Shown one piece after another: positions 31,358-39,352 of a stretch of DNA of 64,000 nucleotides; position 1 is the stretch's first letter, and each line of letters opens with the position of its first letter. The position numbers were made by a program, and so were the translations under genes. Origin of the DNA: Streptomonospora mangrovi (lineage in GTDB: Bacteria > Actinomycetota > Actinomycetes > Streptosporangiales > Streptosporangiaceae); contig NZ_JAJAQC010000005.1 of NCBI RefSeq assembly GCF_027604915.1, positions 62,001 through 126,000 of the forward strand, given 5' to 3'. A model generated the notes under the pieces. The model searched no databases and was not told the origin of the DNA. It was given only the letters and a program-made list of their open reading frames with translations.

Positions 31358-32842
31358 TCACGGCCGGATGCGGGCGCGCGCGGCGGCCACGGCCGCGGCG
31401 ACTCGTACCGCGCCCAGGACGGCGCAGGCGGCCGCGATTCCGAGGAGCAGGCACCCCACGTCGGGCGTCCACAGCAGCAGGTCCCCCAGATCGACCCCGG
31501 CGGCGGCGGGCAGCCCCACCACCGCCGCGCCGCCCACCACCGCGCATCCCGCCAGCCACAGCGCCGTCTCAGCGGCCGCGCGGGCGGGCCGGGCCGGGAC
31601 CGGGCGGCGGGTGAGGATCCGCACGGCGGTTCTGAGGCTGAGTACCGCGACCGTGATGATCACCGCGCACAGGCCGGCCAGCAGAGCGGGGTAGCCCAGA
31701 CCGTTCCCGGCCGGTGCGGGCTCCCCGCCGGCGAGGACACGGGCCGCGCCCAGCCCGGTGGCGAGCAAAGCGCCGTCCTGGAAGTATCCGTGGGCGTTCT
31801 GCACCAGCACCAGTCCGCGCTCGCGCTCGGGCAGCAGCACCACCATGGCTTGGTATCCGCTGACCGCGCCGCCGTGCCACACGGTGGTGGTGCCGAGGTC
31901 GGCGTTGCGCTCGTCGACCCGCCATCCCAGCCCGTAGGAGTAGGTCGGGCTCAGCCGCGCCTGCGCGGTGTGCATGCGCGCCAGGGTCTCCCGCTCCAGC
32001 GGCGCGGCACCGTCGCCGGCCCGGCCGTTGAGATGCAGGGCGGCGAAGCGCGCCAAGTCGGTGACCGGGCCGCCGATGTAGCCGTAGCTGGGGCCGGCGG
32101 GGTCGTAGGGGGCGTCGGTGAAGGCCGTGGGTTGGCCGAACACGTAGCGGTTGCCGGGTGGGACGGCGGCCGCCTGGGCGGGGGTGGTCACGGCGTCGGC
32201 CATGCCCAGGGGGCCGAGCACGCGCTCGTTCAGGACGTCGGTGAAGGTGCGGCCGGTGGCGGCCTCCACCACCGCGCCCAGCAGCAGGTAGTTGGCGCTG
32301 CTGTAGTGGTGGCGGGCGCCGGGGGGATCGATGGGGTGGACCTGGTCGAGGTCGGCCACCGCCTGGGTGTAGGCGTCGGCGGGCGGCGCGGTGCGGTCGG
32401 TGATGCCGGTGTCCTCGGGCAGGCCGCTGGTCTGGGCGAGCAGGTGGCGCAGGGTGATGCCGCCTCCGGAGCCGTCGGCCAGTTCGAAGTCGGGCAGGTG
32501 GCTGCGCACGGGCTCGTCCAGGTCCAGGACGCCCTCCTCGGCCAGGTCCATGACGAGGGTGGCGGTGATCGGTTTGGCCACCGAGCCCCACAGCAGCGGG
32601 GTGGCGGTCTCCATCGGAGCGCCGTCGCCGTCGCGGCCCAGGGCCGCCGTGTGCTCGGTGCCCTCCGGGCCGATCACGGCGTAGGCCAGACCGGGGACGC
32701 CGGTGTCGGCCATGCGTTGGCGCAGGTAGTCGGCGACCTCCTGATCGGGGGCGGCGGGCGGGGCGGCGGCGGCCGCGCCGGGCGCGGCGAGGACCACCGC
32801 GACGGCGGTGGCGGCGCGGAGCAGAAGGGGAAGCGGACGCAC
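31358..32842 (-). CDS. Secreted/membrane serine hydrolase of beta-lactamase (class C/EstB-like) fold
   Basis: Encodes 494 residues from ATG 32842. A signal peptide (residues 1-27) precedes a penicillin-binding-protein-like catalytic domain with S87-x-x-K90 (GSVAKP) and the tyrosine motif HHY180SSANYLLLG, where the usual YxN Asn is Ser. The third box is HGGAVSGYQ, corresponding to the HxG/KTG triad. After about residue 380 three hydrophobic segments follow, which anchor the protein in the membrane. Such proteins are esterases or D-amino-acid peptidases, and true beta-lactamase activity is not implied. It is divergent from a TetR regulator, with a perfect palindrome in the shared promoter region, so that regulator most likely controls it. 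Confidence 0.87.
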   Translation of the reverse strand: MRPLPLLLRAATAVAVVLAAPGAAAAAPPAAPDQEVADYLRQRMADTGVPGLAYAVIGPEGTEHTAALGRDGDGAPMETATPLLWGSVAKPITATLVMDLAEEGVLDLDEPVRSHLPDFELADGSGGGITLRHLLAQTSGLPEDTGITDRTAPPADAYTQAVADLDQVHPIDPPGARHHYSSANYLLLGAVVEAATGRTFTDVLNERVLGPLGMADAVTTPAQAAAVPPGNRYVFGQPTAFTDAPYDPAGPSYGYIGGPVTDLARFAALHLNGRAGDGAAPLERETLARMHTAQARLSPTYSYGLGWRVDERNADLGTTTVWHGGAVSGYQAMVVLLPERERGLVLVQNAHGYFQDGALLATGLGAARVLAGGEPAPAGNGLGYPALLAGLCAVIITVAVLSLRTAVRILTRRPVPARPARAAAETALWLAGCAVVGGAAVVGLPAAAGVDLGDLLLWTPDVGCLLLGIAAACAVLGAVRVAAAVAAARARIRP

Positions 32843-32864
32843 AGCGGTCTCCTCGGGAGCAGAG

Positions 32865-32917
32865 ATAACCGTATGGACATACGGTTATGGCCGCTAACCA
32901 TACATTGATACGGTTAT
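32865..32917. promoter_or_regulatory. Double palindromic operator for the divergent TetR
   Basis: ATAACCGTATG-GA-CATACGGTTAT (32865-32888) is a perfect 24-bp palindrome. A second, imperfect one with the same 11-2-11 geometry (32894-32917) shares the right arm GATACGGTTAT. They lie between the hydrolase start (32842) and the regulator start (32921), so one repressor dimer pair can control both promoters. Confidence 0.85.
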
Positions 32918-32920
32918 GGG

Positions 32921-33565
32921 GTGCCACGGACCGCCGACCACGACGCCCGCCGCCGCCAGATCGCCGAGGGGGTGCGCACGATCGTCTCCGAGGCGGGCCT
33001 GGACGCCGCGACGGTGGCACGGGTGGCCCGCGCCAGCGGGATGTCGGTGGGGCTGGTCCAGCACTACTTCCCCAGCAAGGACGCCCTGCTGCTGTTCGCT
33101 TACCGGCACGTCATGGACCGCATCGGCACCCGGGTGGCCCAGCGGGTCGCCGAAGGCGAGGCGGCGCGGGGCACCATCGCCGCCTCCCTGCGGGCGGCCC
33201 TGCGCGAGATGCTGCCGCTGGACCACGAGCGCCGCTCGGAGTACCGGGTCGCCCAGGCGTTCGCCGGCCGCTCCCTGGACAGCGCCGAACTCGCCGAGGT
33301 CGGCGCGCAGACCTCTCGGCGCCTGCGGGACCAGATCGCGGTGGCGGTGGGCAACGGCAAGGAATGCGGCGAGGTGGAGCCGGAGGTGGACACCGGTCTC
33401 GCGGCGGCGCGCGTCCTGGCGGTGACGGAAGGGCTGGCCGTGCAACTGCACCGCGAACCCCACGGCCGGGCGGGCACGCACCCCCTCGCCGAAGCCGCCG
33501 ACGCGGTTCTCCTGCCGACCCTGGAGTCGGTCTTCACCGGCACGTGCCGCCAGTACTCCCGGTGA
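32921..33565 (+). CDS. TetR-family regulator
   Basis: Encodes 214 residues from GTG 32921; the reading frame does not fit the ATG at 32916. The N-terminal helix-turn-helix is IAEGVRTIVSEAGLDAATVA and RASGMSVGLVQHYFPSKDAL, the standard TetR layout, with a helical ligand domain behind it (LPLDHERRSEYRV, EVDTGLAAARVLAVTEGLAV). No Shine-Dalgarno site is seen and the operator is only 3 bases away, which suggests a leaderless transcript and autoregulation. Divergent from the serine hydrolase gene. Ligand unknown. Confidence 0.9.
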   Translation: MPRTADHDARRRQIAEGVRTIVSEAGLDAATVARVARASGMSVGLVQHYFPSKDALLLFAYRHVMDRIGTRVAQRVAEGEAARGTIAASLRAALREMLPLDHERRSEYRVAQAFAGRSLDSAELAEVGAQTSRRLRDQIAVAVGNGKECGEVEPEVDTGLAAARVLAVTEGLAVQLHREPHGRAGTHPLAEAADAVLLPTLESVFTGTCRQYSR

Positions 33566-33793
33566 GGAGCGGCTTCCCGCCCGTGCCTCCACGCGAGTCA
33601 CGGCACATCGCCGAACCGGTGTCGGACGCCGGCATGGTCCCCCTACCCCCGACCTGGTGGCGAGCGCGGGAATGGCCTGCCCGGTCCGCTCTATGGCGAG
33701 CACGGCGGCTGTCGTCGGCCGCCGACGGCCGAGGCGATGCCGCGGGCCGGTGAGGCAGCTTCTCAGGCAGGGGTCCTCACCGGCACGCGCGGG

Positions 33794-34825
33794 TCAGGCC
33801 GCGGCGCGGGAATCCGGTGGGCGGCGGCGCGAGGACGGGGTGGTGAGGGAGGGGGGCGTGTAGGAGATGTCCAGGGGGCCGAGGTCGGTGCCCGGGGGGA
33901 CGATGGCGTCGATGCGGTCGAGGATCTCGTCGTCGAGGGTGCGGGGGGCGCCCGCCAGCAGGTCGGCCAACTGCTCCTCGGTGCGCGGGCCGATGATCAC
34001 CGACGTGACGTCCGGGTGGGTGGCGGCGAACGCCATGGCCAGGTGGGTGAGGGACATACCGGCCTCCTCGGCGACCGGGAGGAGGCGTTCCACGGCGTCC
34101 AGCTTGCCCTCGTCGGTGAGGTGCCGGGGGACCCACCGCATGCGGGCGTTGTCCGGCGGCGCGGTGCCCTTGCGGTAGCGGCCGGTGAGCAGCCCCATCG
34201 ACAGCGGACCCCACACCAGCACGCCCATGCCGTAGCGGCGGCAGACCGGCAGAACCTCCCGCTCGATGCCGCGGTTGAGGATGGAGTAGGTGGGCTGCTC
34301 GGTGCGCAGCCGGTGCAGGCCGCGCTGCTGGGACACCCACTGGGCCTCGACGATCTGCGGGGCCGGCAGGTTGGAGGAGCCGATGGCGCGGACCTTGCCG
34401 TCGCGGACGAGGTCGGTGAGCGCGGACAGCGTCTCCTCGATGTCGGTGTCCGGGTCGGGGTGGTGGATCTGGTACAGGTCGAGGTGGTCGGTCCCCAGCC
34501 GCCGCAGCGAGCCCTCCACCGCCCGCATGATCCAGCGGCGGGAGCTTCCCCGGCGGTTGGGGCCCTCGCCCATCGGGCCGTTGAACTTGGAGGCCAGCAC
34601 GACATCGTCGCGCCGGCCCTTGAGGGCCTTGCCGACGATCTCCTCGGTCTCGCTGTAGCCGTACACGTCGGCGGTGTCCACGAAGTTGACGCCCGCGTCC
34701 AGGGCGCGGTGCACCATGCGCACACACGCGTCGTGGTCCCGGTTGCCGTTGGCGCCGAACATCATGGTGCCCAGGCAGTAGGCGCTGACCTCGATGCCGG
34801 TGGCGCCCAGTTGTCGCGTTCGCAC
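33794..34825 (-). CDS. Aldo/keto reductase
   Basis: Encodes 343 residues from GTG 34825. The (alpha/beta)8 family signatures are GVNFVDTADVYGYSETEEIVG (shown in part: D and Y of the catalytic tetrad), LASKFNG with the Lys, and LDLYQIHHPDPDTD with the His. The C-terminal NADPH-binding part ends with a proper SVIIGPRTEEQLADLL. Such enzymes reduce aldehydes and ketones with NADPH. The N-terminal LGATGIEVSAYCLGTMMFG is typical of the AKR11/12-like group. It lies 94 bases from the VOC gene and on the same strand, but the repeat in the gap makes an operon less likely. The last 30 residues are a Ser/Arg/Pro-rich tail. Confidence 0.92.
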   Translation of the reverse strand: MRTRQLGATGIEVSAYCLGTMMFGANGNRDHDACVRMVHRALDAGVNFVDTADVYGYSETEEIVGKALKGRRDDVVLASKFNGPMGEGPNRRGSSRRWIMRAVEGSLRRLGTDHLDLYQIHHPDPDTDIEETLSALTDLVRDGKVRAIGSSNLPAPQIVEAQWVSQQRGLHRLRTEQPTYSILNRGIEREVLPVCRRYGMGVLVWGPLSMGLLTGRYRKGTAPPDNARMRWVPRHLTDEGKLDAVERLLPVAEEAGMSLTHLAMAFAATHPDVTSVIIGPRTEEQLADLLAGAPRTLDDEILDRIDAIVPPGTDLGPLDISYTPPSLTTPSSRRRPPDSRAAA

Positions 34826-34843
34826 GGTGGTGCGTCTCCCTGT

Positions 34844-34936
34844 GTCCGGTCGGCCGGCCGGGACCGCCGCATCTTGTGCGGCAGGCCCCGGCCGGGTGGG
34901 GGTTGCTGGGCGGTGGGGGTCAGCCGTTGTAGGGGG
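34844..34936. repeat. 93-bp segment duplicated at 31118-31210 (copy A)
   Basis: This copy includes the last 17 bases of the VOC gene (through the PYNG codons and stop) and the region downstream of it, with an inverted GC-rich pair CCGGCCGGG-type hairpin. About 94% identical to copy B. Confidence 0.8.
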
Positions 34937-35342
34937 CGGCCACGTCGAGGACCCAGGTGATGCCGAACCGGTCGGTGAGCATGCCGTACAGCGGGGCCCA
35001 CTGGGACGGCTCCAGGGGCTGGATGACGGTCGAGCCCTTCGCCAGCTTCTCCCACAGGGCGCTGATCTCGTCGGTGTCGTCGCCGCGCACGGAGACGAAG
35101 AACGGGTTGCGGCCCTGGTCCCAGGGCTGCTGGGAGGGGACGTCGTAGGCCATGACGTGGAAGCCGTTGTCGGCGGCGACCTCGCCCCAGACCACCCAGT
35201 CCGACTCGGCCTCGTCGGGCGCGCCGCCCATGTCCTTGTAGGTGATGACGGTGACGCGCCCGCCGAAAACAGACTGGTAGTGCTCCAGCGCCGCCCGAGC
35301 GTCGCCGCGGAAGTTCAGGTGCGTGGTGGTGGTGACGGACAT
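34920..35342 (-). CDS. VOC/PhnB-like protein (glyoxalase fold)
   Basis: Encodes 140 residues from ATG 35342, with GCAAGGAGA five to nine bases upstream. The pattern HLNFRGDARAALEHYQSVFGG, YKDMGGAPDEAE, VMAYDVPSQQPW, VSVRGDDTDEISALWEKLAKG and a final RFGITWVLDVAAPYNG is that of PhnB-type small VOC proteins, which form dimers around a metal or substrate site and often act on hydrophobic substrates (family name 3-demethylubiquinone methyltransferase-like). No partner gene is obvious. The last bases of the gene lie in a duplicated segment. Substrate unknown. Confidence 0.88.
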   Translation of the reverse strand: MSVTTTTHLNFRGDARAALEHYQSVFGGRVTVITYKDMGGAPDEAESDWVVWGEVAADNGFHVMAYDVPSQQPWDQGRNPFFVSVRGDDTDEISALWEKLAKGSTVIQPLEPSQWAPLYGMLTDRFGITWVLDVAAPYNG

Positions 35343-35537
35343 GGCGTTCTCCTTGCTCGAAAAAGTCGGTCGGGGGCGCGCCGCAGCGGAAATGGAACCC
35401 CGCGGGCGGCAACCCCGCAGCCAGGGGCAAGGGCCTCTCTGGCGGCTTGTGGTGCCCACCATTCCAGGCATAGTGGCCAGGATGTGTCCTGTACTCCGGG
35501 GGCGAGGGGATCTTTCGCCACCGGTCGAGCGAGGCAT

Positions 35538-35565
35538 CAGCCATCCCCGCGTGGGCGGGGAGCAC
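35538..35565 (-). repeat. Solitary CRISPR type I-E repeat-like hairpin
   Basis: The minus strand reads GTGCTCCCCGCCCACGCGGGGATGGCTG: 5-base arms CCCCGC/GCGGGG around a 4-base loop with a GTGCT head and GATGG tail, the layout of type I-E repeats in actinomycetes. I find no neighbouring copy within 61 bases and no cas genes, so it is at best an orphan remnant. Confidence 0.45.
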
Positions 35566-35680
35566 CACCCTCCATCCCGCAAACCCGCCGGCCACGGCCG
35601 CGAGGGGAAGAGAGCCGGGGCGCCACCGTCCGGGGGCTCGGAAGCAGTTGGGGGCGCGGGCCGTTGTCGGTGGGCGGGCC

Positions 35681-35693
35681 TAGCATCTCGGGG
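35681..35693 (+). promoter_or_regulatory. -10-like hexamer placed for a leaderless transcript
   Basis: TAGCAT (35681-35686) ends seven bases before GTG 35694. Transcription would start at or next to the start codon; no ribosome site is present. The -35 is not evident. Confidence 0.5.
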
Positions 35694-36095
35694 GTGACGC
35701 GACTTATATGTGCGGATGAGACGACCTCGGGCGGGCGCGAGGCTGCGCTGGTGCTCGACCTGGCCGGGGAGCGCGTGAGTGTGCGCGAGGTGATCCGGCG
35801 GAGGGTGTTCCAGGAGGCCGCGGAGTACAACGCGCGCGCGTCCTCGGGGCCGTTTCGGGGGCTGGTGCGGCCCACCGAGGCCGAGGCGGTGCTGAACGGG
35901 CCGCGTGGGCCGGTGCATCCGCCGGTGCGGGTGGATCCCGAGGAGCAGTTCGCGGCCGCGGTGGCGGCGTTCTCCCGCAACGGGTTCCTCGTCCTGACCG
36001 GGGAGCGCCAGCTCACCGACCTGGACGAGGAGATCGAGCTGACCCCCGGCCTGGAGGTCACCTTCCTCAAGCTCGTCCCCCTGGTGGGTGGCTGA
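35694..36095 (+). CDS. Conserved-looking hypothetical protein coupled to DUF4132 gene
   Basis: Encodes 133 residues from GTG 35694 (MTRLICADETTSGGREAALV). The start choice rests on the -10 hexamer seven bases upstream and on overlap with the downstream ATG (stop-start TGATG). The chain has a REVIRRRVFQEAAEYN helix and a beta-rich C terminus ending DEEIELTPGLEVTFLKLVPLVGG. It seems soluble and cytoplasmic. No motif is known to me. The tight coupling to a large DUF4132 protein suggests that the two products act together. Confidence 0.7.
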   Translation: MTRLICADETTSGGREAALVLDLAGERVSVREVIRRRVFQEAAEYNARASSGPFRGLVRPTEAEAVLNGPRGPVHPPVRVDPEEQFAAAVAAFSRNGFLVLTGERQLTDLDEEIELTPGLEVTFLKLVPLVGG

Positions 36096-39000
36096 TGCCC
36101 GACTTCGACGCGTTCCACGACTTCGAGACCGCGCTGCTGGCCGCCGCCGAGGGCGGCGACCTCGACGCGGCCTGCGAGACGGTGGTGGCCGCCGACGACT
36201 TCCCGGGGGCGGTCCGGCGCATGCCCATGCTGCCCCTCGACCTGCGCCGGCGCATGGCCGGCGCCTGCGTGGAGCTGTACCGGGCGGCCGACGACCCCGG
36301 GCGGCGCGACCGGCTCCGCACCGTGCACGCCGCGCTGCTGGCCCGCCAGACCGACCTGCTGGACTCCGACGGGTTCGAGGCCGCCGTCCTGGCCGCCATG
36401 CACATCGGCCGCACCGCCGACGACGAGAAGCGGGCCGCGCTGGAGACCGCTTTGGCCTCCGGCGACGTCCCCCGCATGGCCGACCGCCTGCGCGCGTTCG
36501 AGCCCGAGTTCCGGCGCCGGCTAGCCGAGCACGTCCTGGTCCGGATGTGGGACACGGAGACGGATCCGGCCCGCCGCGAGGGCATCCTGTGGCTGCACAC
36601 CGTGCTGGCGCCCCGGCAGGGCCGCGTGGCGGGCGACTCCGCGAAGGCGCTGCTGGGCGAACTCGCCGCCCTCGGGTTCCCCGACGAGGCGATCGCGGCC
36701 CTCGGCACCGACTCCTCCCTTGAGGTGGCGGCCCGGCCCCTGGCCGAGCTGCCCCGCGACCTCCGGCGCCGCGTCGACCGGCGCTGCGCCGACCTGTACG
36801 CGGCGGCCCCCTCACCGGAGCGGCGCGAGGCGCTGGTGTGGCTGCGCGCGCTGGTGTCGGCGCGCCCGCTGGAGCAGTTGGACTACACCGACCTGGAGCC
36901 CATGCTGCGGGCCGCCGTCGAACGCGGTGACGCCGCCGCCGCGTGCGCCATGGTGCTCGGCGACCACGCCTATTCCAGCACGTCGGACAAGGTCGCCCGG
37001 CTGCCCCGCGAGACCGTGCTCCCGATCGTGGAGGAGTGCGCCGCCCGGTTCGCCGGCACCCCCGCCGCCCAGCGCCTGAAGGTGCTGCGGCTGCACGCGC
37101 GGCTGTCGCTGGCGCTGGACCGCCCCGACGACCTGCTGGCCGCCCCGCGCCAGGAGGCCCTGGCCGGCGCCGACCCCGGCGACCTGGTGCAGATCCTGAC
37201 CTACCTGGAGATCGCCTGGCTGGAGCTGGCCTCCGGCCGCGACATCCCGCTCGGGTTCGGCGCCCGCGTCCGGCACGAGAGCCACGGCAACCACCCCTTC
37301 GAGGCCGAGACCTCCCGCAAGATCACCCGGCTGCTCGCGGAGCGCCACCCCCCGCTCAACGCGGGCGAGCCCTGGACCGACCTCGCCCTCGCCGAACTCG
37401 CCGACCTGCCCTCCGCCTGGACCGGACTCGTCCGCCACGCCGCCACGGCCGTCAAGGCCAAACCCGACGCCGCCTGGCGGAAGAAGGCCGGGCCGCTGCT
37501 GGCCGGGGTCGACGAGTCCGAGTTCCGCGAACGCGTCCTGGGCTGGTTGGCGCTGGTGGGCGGCGGCCGCATGCCCCACCAGTTGGACAACTACAACTAC
37601 GACGCCGCCCGCGGCCTGGTGTGGCTGCTGTCCCTGCTGCCCGAGCACCCCCGGACCGTGCGCGGCCTGGGCGCCCTGCTGGAGCGGGCGCTGCGCCGGA
37701 TGCCGGGTGTGGGGCCGGGCATGCCCAAGCTCGCCGGCGCCTGCGCCAACGCGCTGAGCGCGATGGAGGGCGAGGCCGCCCTGGCGGAGCTGGCCCGGCT
37801 CACCACCCGGGTGACCTACAAGTCCACCCTCAAGCTGCTGGAGGCCGGGCTGGCCGCCCGCGCCCAGGCGCTCGGGCTGGGCCGCGACGAGATCGAGGAG
37901 CTGGCCGTGCCCGCCTACGGCCTCACCGAGGTCGGCCGGCGGGTCGAGGACTTCGGCGCGGCGCGGGCAGAACTCCTGGTCGACGGCCGCCGGGCCGAGC
38001 TGCGTTGGTACAGCGCCGCCGGCGCCGAGGTGAAGTCGGTGCCGGCCGCCGTGCGGCGCGACCACCCCGAGGCGCTGAAGGAGCTGAAGGCCCAGGCCAA
38101 GGACGCCGCCGCGATGCTGACGGCGGTCGCCAGGCGCCTGGACCGCGGTTTCCTCACCGACCGCTCGTGGCCGGCGGCGGCCTGGCGCGAGCGCTACCTC
38201 GACCACCCCCTCGTCGGCACGCTGGCCCGCCGCCTCATCTGGACGGTCGACGGCACCTCCTTCGCCTGCCTCGACGGCGCGCCGCGCGACCTGGCGGGCG
38301 ATCCCGTGGAGGTGCGGGGCGAGGTCCGGCTGTGGCACCCGGCGGGCCGCCCGGTCGAGGAGGTGCTGGCCTGGCGCGAGCGGCTGGAGGAGCACCGGAT
38401 CACCCAGCCGGTCAAGCAGGCCCACCGCGAGGTCTACCTGCTCACCGACGCCGAGCGGCGCACCCGCACCTACTCCAACCGGTTCGCCGGGCACATCCTG
38501 CGCCAGTACCCGTTCCGCTCGCTGGCCGCCGAGCGCGGCTGGCGCGACCCCCGGCTGCGCATCTGCCACCACGACCACGCCTACCCGCCCGCCATGCGCG
38601 ACCTGCCCGAGTGGGGCATCCGCGCGGAGTACTGGGTGCGCGGCGACGGCGCGCTCGACACCGCCCTGACCACCGACTCCGGCGCCTACGCGCTGCTGGC
38701 CGCCGACCAGGTGCGGTTCTACCCCGCCGACGCGCCGGAGCACGAGTTCAGCACCATGGGCGGCGGCGGGTTCGCCGCGCCCTCGGGCGAGCCGGGTCCG
38801 CTGCCGCTGGAGGAGGTCCCGCCCCGGGTGTTCAGCGAGGTCATGCGCGACGTCGACCTGTTCGTCGGCGTGACCAGCGTGGGCAACGACCCCACCTGGC
38901 AGGACGGCGGCCCCGGCGGGCGCCACCGGGAGTACTGGTCGGCCTACAGCTTCGGCGAGCTGAGCGAGACCGCCCGCACCCGCCACGACCTGCTGGTGCG

Positions 39001-39286
39001 GCTGCTGCCCCGCCTGGCCGTGGGCGCCCGCTGCCGGGTCGAGGGCCGGTTCCTGCACGTCGCGGGCGACCTGCACACCTACCGGATCCACCTGGGCTCC
39101 GGCAACATCTTGATGGACCCCGGCGACCGCTACCTGTGCGTCGTCCCCGACAGCACGCCCGCCGCGCCCGACACCTACCTGCCGTTCGACGGCGACCGGA
39201 TGCTGTCGCTCATCCTCAGCAAGGCGCTGCTGCTGGCCGACGACACCAAGATCACCGATCCCGCGATCCTCAGCCAACTCAAGTAG
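36095..39286 (+). CDS. Large DUF4132-type protein
   Basis: Encodes 1063 residues from ATG 36095, overlapping the stop of the gene before it by one base. Most of residues 1-640 form repeating helical pairs rich in Leu, Ala and Arg (ELAALGFPDEAIAAL, LPRDLRRRVDRRCADLY, LPAEx segments), resembling HEAT-like scaffolds. The C-terminal part holds the DUF4132 signature: RRLIWTVDG, AWRERLEEHRITQPVKQAHREVYL, YSNRFAGHILRQYPFRSLA, GDRYLCVVP. Members of this family have been linked only loosely to regulation and have no known activity. A long hairpin ends the transcript. Confidence 0.85.
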   Translation: MPDFDAFHDFETALLAAAEGGDLDAACETVVAADDFPGAVRRMPMLPLDLRRRMAGACVELYRAADDPGRRDRLRTVHAALLARQTDLLDSDGFEAAVLAAMHIGRTADDEKRAALETALASGDVPRMADRLRAFEPEFRRRLAEHVLVRMWDTETDPARREGILWLHTVLAPRQGRVAGDSAKALLGELAALGFPDEAIAALGTDSSLEVAARPLAELPRDLRRRVDRRCADLYAAAPSPERREALVWLRALVSARPLEQLDYTDLEPMLRAAVERGDAAAACAMVLGDHAYSSTSDKVARLPRETVLPIVEECAARFAGTPAAQRLKVLRLHARLSLALDRPDDLLAAPRQEALAGADPGDLVQILTYLEIAWLELASGRDIPLGFGARVRHESHGNHPFEAETSRKITRLLAERHPPLNAGEPWTDLALAELADLPSAWTGLVRHAATAVKAKPDAAWRKKAGPLLAGVDESEFRERVLGWLALVGGGRMPHQLDNYNYDAARGLVWLLSLLPEHPRTVRGLGALLERALRRMPGVGPGMPKLAGACANALSAMEGEAALAELARLTTRVTYKSTLKLLEAGLAARAQALGLGRDEIEELAVPAYGLTEVGRRVEDFGAARAELLVDGRRAELRWYSAAGAEVKSVPAAVRRDHPEALKELKAQAKDAAAMLTAVARRLDRGFLTDRSWPAAAWRERYLDHPLVGTLARRLIWTVDGTSFACLDGAPRDLAGDPVEVRGEVRLWHPAGRPVEEVLAWRERLEEHRITQPVKQAHREVYLLTDAERRTRTYSNRFAGHILRQYPFRSLAAERGWRDPRLRICHHDHAYPPAMRDLPEWGIRAEYWVRGDGALDTALTTDSGAYALLAADQVRFYPADAPEHEFSTMGGGGFAAPSGEPGPLPLEEVPPRVFSEVMRDVDLFVGVTSVGNDPTWQDGGPGGRHREYWSAYSFGELSETARTRHDLLVRLLPRLAVGARCRVEGRFLHVAGDLHTYRIHLGSGNILMDPGDRYLCVVPDSTPAAPDTYLPFDGDRMLSLILSKALLLADDTKITDPAILSQLK

Positions 39287-39304
39287 CCCCCCGCCTGGAC
39301 CCCG

Positions 39305-39342
39305 CCCTGGCCGGCGCCGACCCGCGTCGGCGCCGGCCAGGG
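39305..39342. terminator. Perfect 17-bp convergent terminator
   Basis: CCCTGGCCGGCGCCGAC (39305-39321), loop CCGC, GTCGGCGCCGGCCAGGG (39326-39342). It separates the DUF4132 gene from the converging response regulator gene. Confidence 0.8.
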
Positions 39343-39352
39343 GCGCGGCGGG

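Noticed and set aside
36812-39277. 821-residue minus-strand open frame antisense to the DUF4132 gene
   Set aside because: Low-complexity Gly/Gln/Val composition, no motifs; the plus strand carries the family signature.
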